DNA of 64,000 bases from the NCBI GenBank assembly GCA_033026295.1, contig CM065184.1:7939501-8003500 (forward strand), given 5' to 3'. Below are positions 61,702-64,000 of this stretch, piece after piece. The notes beneath the pieces were generated by a model, which made no database searches, was not told the origin of the DNA, and worked only from the letters and a program-made list of their open reading frames with translations. Within the stretch, counting starts at the first letter, position 1; each line of letters begins with the position of its first letter. Source of the DNA: Channa striata (taxonomy: Eukaryota > Chordata > Actinopteri > Anabantiformes > Channidae). The position numbers and the translations under genes were made by a program.

Positions 61702-64000
61702 CTAAAACACATCAGAAATGAATTGAATATTAAATTTAGCAAGTTTTTTATTGTTATTGCGATAATGAATGTATGGAAATTGATTTAAAAGTCACAGAAG
61801 CAAATCTGTTAGCTCACTGGGATGCTGTGTGTGCTACAGTTCTCCTGTTATAGAGGTCTAGTGGAATGCAGGGATAGGTTTATGAGTATGACCTCAGCTG
61901 CTATGTAAAGCCAAATAACTATTTTGTTTTCATAGCTGAAAAAGTGTTTCAGCATAAGAAAAATATGCAGAGAAAATATGAAATGTATAGGAAGAACAAC
62001 ATCATATTTCAAAACCCACATACTCTCAATGAATTACAGCATATTCAGTAACTCATCTCTCAGCCCACACCTGCACTCCCTTCCATTTTTTTTACGTTAA
62101 AAAAGAAAAAGGAAAACATTGCACCCTTGAAAATACTCTAACCCTACCCCTAACTCTAAACTCAGATTAACACTCAAAAGTGGAGGAGCATAAACATAAT
62201 AAATCAAGATCAGCAAAAATAATAATAATGCAGTGATAAGGTCATTGAGAAGGCAGAGCACAGCCTGGGGGAGGGAGAGAGAGTTTCTTCAGACAGGTTG
62301 GAAATTAGTTTTCACTCCAATATATCATCTCCTATTCTCTCAGAGCGTCACACCCTCTTCTATTGTGTCCCTTGAATTCTTTGAGATTTCAGTGTAAACG
62401 GTACATGACTAAAATGATAAATACCACCACGTTTAAACTCCAGAAAAAAATCAAATGCTTCTGTGAGAGGCCAAGGACTGGGAAGGTTATTTGTTGCCCA
62501 AGGCCTAAAGGACTCTTTCAGCTACAATTCAATATAAAAGGGTCATGGAAATGTATAAAAATTAGGATTTATAAAATAAATACCACTATATAATTCCCTG
62601 CTGCACATACAGCAACGGTTTGTACTAAATGTATTACACATCAATATAAGAGGCAGGAAATTGTATGAAGAAAAAAATAATGAAAGACAAAAATGTTATC
62701 AAGCCATACGCCGCAACTTATGGAACATAAAACATTTAGGGGGGTTTAATGTAATTGAAACAATATATCTGTCCTGCAGGTCTGTCTTTATTAGGTCCCT
62801 GTAGTTTTCAAAGTCCCCAAATAAGACTGCTGTTCTTTCCAAACACAGCCGGTCTACAGTGTCCAGTGTGTTTGTTTGAGGGTCCACGGGGTTAAAGTTC
62901 CTGACCTTGTGTTGACTGCCATCTGTGTCTGAACTGCAGCCAGAGCATTGTTCCGCGGGTTCGAACCCCTTTTTACATTCTTCGGTTAAACTGTACACTG
63001 CATAATGAGCGAATGAACTGGATCTGCATTAATTTTCTCTGCTTCCGTGCTACAAACTTTTACAATATACAGAAAGTGAATCTGCCAATTCAGTTCCATT
63101 TATATATTTTACAGCTCATTTGACCAGATAAATATATGTGGGAATATATATTATGTGGCTCTTGCATTACATTTAATGGCAATATGTTCTATAAAACTAT
63201 ACATTTGGTTTTATAAGCCAATGTACTGTAGTGGACCCAGGTTCCAGGCCAACTTACTGAAACAACCAAAGCAGTAAGAAATTTAAAAAAAAAAAAAAAA
63301 ACATATGCTTGAGTAACGCAGCACTTCAGTAAAACATTGCACGTCCATAACATTTCGACACTGGTGTAAGCACAAAGGATCACAGAGCAACACTGGAGTT
63401 ATAATCAGACCTAATTCAGTTTTCACAGGGAATGGCCATGTGCTTTCTGGAAACTATCAAAAGTCTTGGAACACGTCTTTGATCTTACATATTTGCTTGG
63501 CTGAGACTACTGCTTGTATAATCAGACACAATGGTTTGACAGAACGTCACAGCAACACTACCGGTCTGGTAGAGAATCTCCCGGTAGTGGCTTTAGTGTC
63601 TTGGCTCGGGAGAAATCCTATCCAGGAGAATACTTTAAACGAGTCCGAGGAATCAGATTACTGTCGCTGAAACAATCAAACCTCAAGTGTTAGCCTAGTT
63701 GGCTCTTCTCCCTATCGCTGACACTCAATCCTCCAACAGATCAAAGTGGGCTCAAGCGTGTCGGTTTATGCACAAAATGCATCATTCATAGTAGCAAGGA
63801 CTCGAACCTCCTCTCAGCACGACTCTTTCCTGTTTAAATATGAAAGTGCAGTGCTTGCCAGTATGATAGAAGACTGCCACTGATCGAGCCAAATCAAATC
63901 CTTGCCTGTGATCTGGAAGAAATATATTTTAGCAGTGAATATACTTTATGCAAATGAGGGCGATTACGTGTAAGACGGGTATGATATTATCATTTCAGTG
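61702..64000. other. Sequence upstream of the first visible TSPN exon
   Basis: Presumably intron, because exon 1 in view begins mid-codon after a good acceptor. I searched for the signal-peptide exon and the first TSPN cysteines on the minus strand and did not find them. A 100-codon minus-strand open frame lies at 62699-62998, and two B-box-like motifs lie near 62957 and 63790. Confidence 0.6.
63283..63301 (+). repeat. Poly-A run
   Basis: A run of about 18 A in an otherwise AT-rich stretch. Confidence 0.9.

Overview
The window looks like vertebrate, almost certainly teleost fish, genomic DNA. It is AT-rich, with long introns, GT-AG splice sites, CA/TG microsatellites and a tRNA-derived SINE of a type common in ray-finned fish. 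There are no operons, ribosome binding sites or dense ORFs. Nearly every open frame over 60 codons is chance or an antisense shadow of a short exon.

I can support one protein-coding gene. It lies on the minus strand and spans nearly the whole window: a FACIT collagen that I identify as the type XIX alpha-1 chain, col19a1. Read 5' to 3' (high to low coordinates), I place 36 exons with a total of about 2.1 kb of coding sequence, roughly 705 residues. The gene is partial at both ends. The signal peptide and first part of the N-terminal domain lie beyond 61.7 kb and were not found. The last triple-helical domains and C-terminal NC1 lie before position 977.

Layout in transcript order: 61.7-60.5 kb, three exons of the TSPN/laminin-G-like N-terminal domain with its cysteines; 59.9 kb, a Cys-X-Cys linker exon; 59.4-40.6 kb, nine collagenous or interruption exons spread over long introns; 40.6-24.6 kb, a 16-kb intron without a recognisable exon; 24.6-5.5 kb, seventeen short Gly-X-Y exons, clustered below 13.4 kb and closed by the 14-residue exon at 5.5 kb; 3.7 kb, an exon with a Cys-X-X-Cys motif between collagenous domains; 3.4-1.0 kb, five further Gly-X-Y exons. 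Almost all exons begin with a whole Gly codon and are symmetrical (phase 0). Lengths that are not multiples of 9 (24, 30, 33+33, 42, 78, 42, 105) flag places where the triplet pattern is broken.

The rest is intron: simple repeats, a SINE, a possible hAT-type fragment, a T-rich dispersed repeat at 16.3-17.0 kb, and a polypyrimidine/polypurine pair in the 16-kb intron. I found no separate undescribed system. The most useful second-look items are the non-Gly-X-Y micro-exons, a Cys-bearing exon pair that seems extra relative to the human chain as I remember it, and an ambiguous acceptor at the linker exon.
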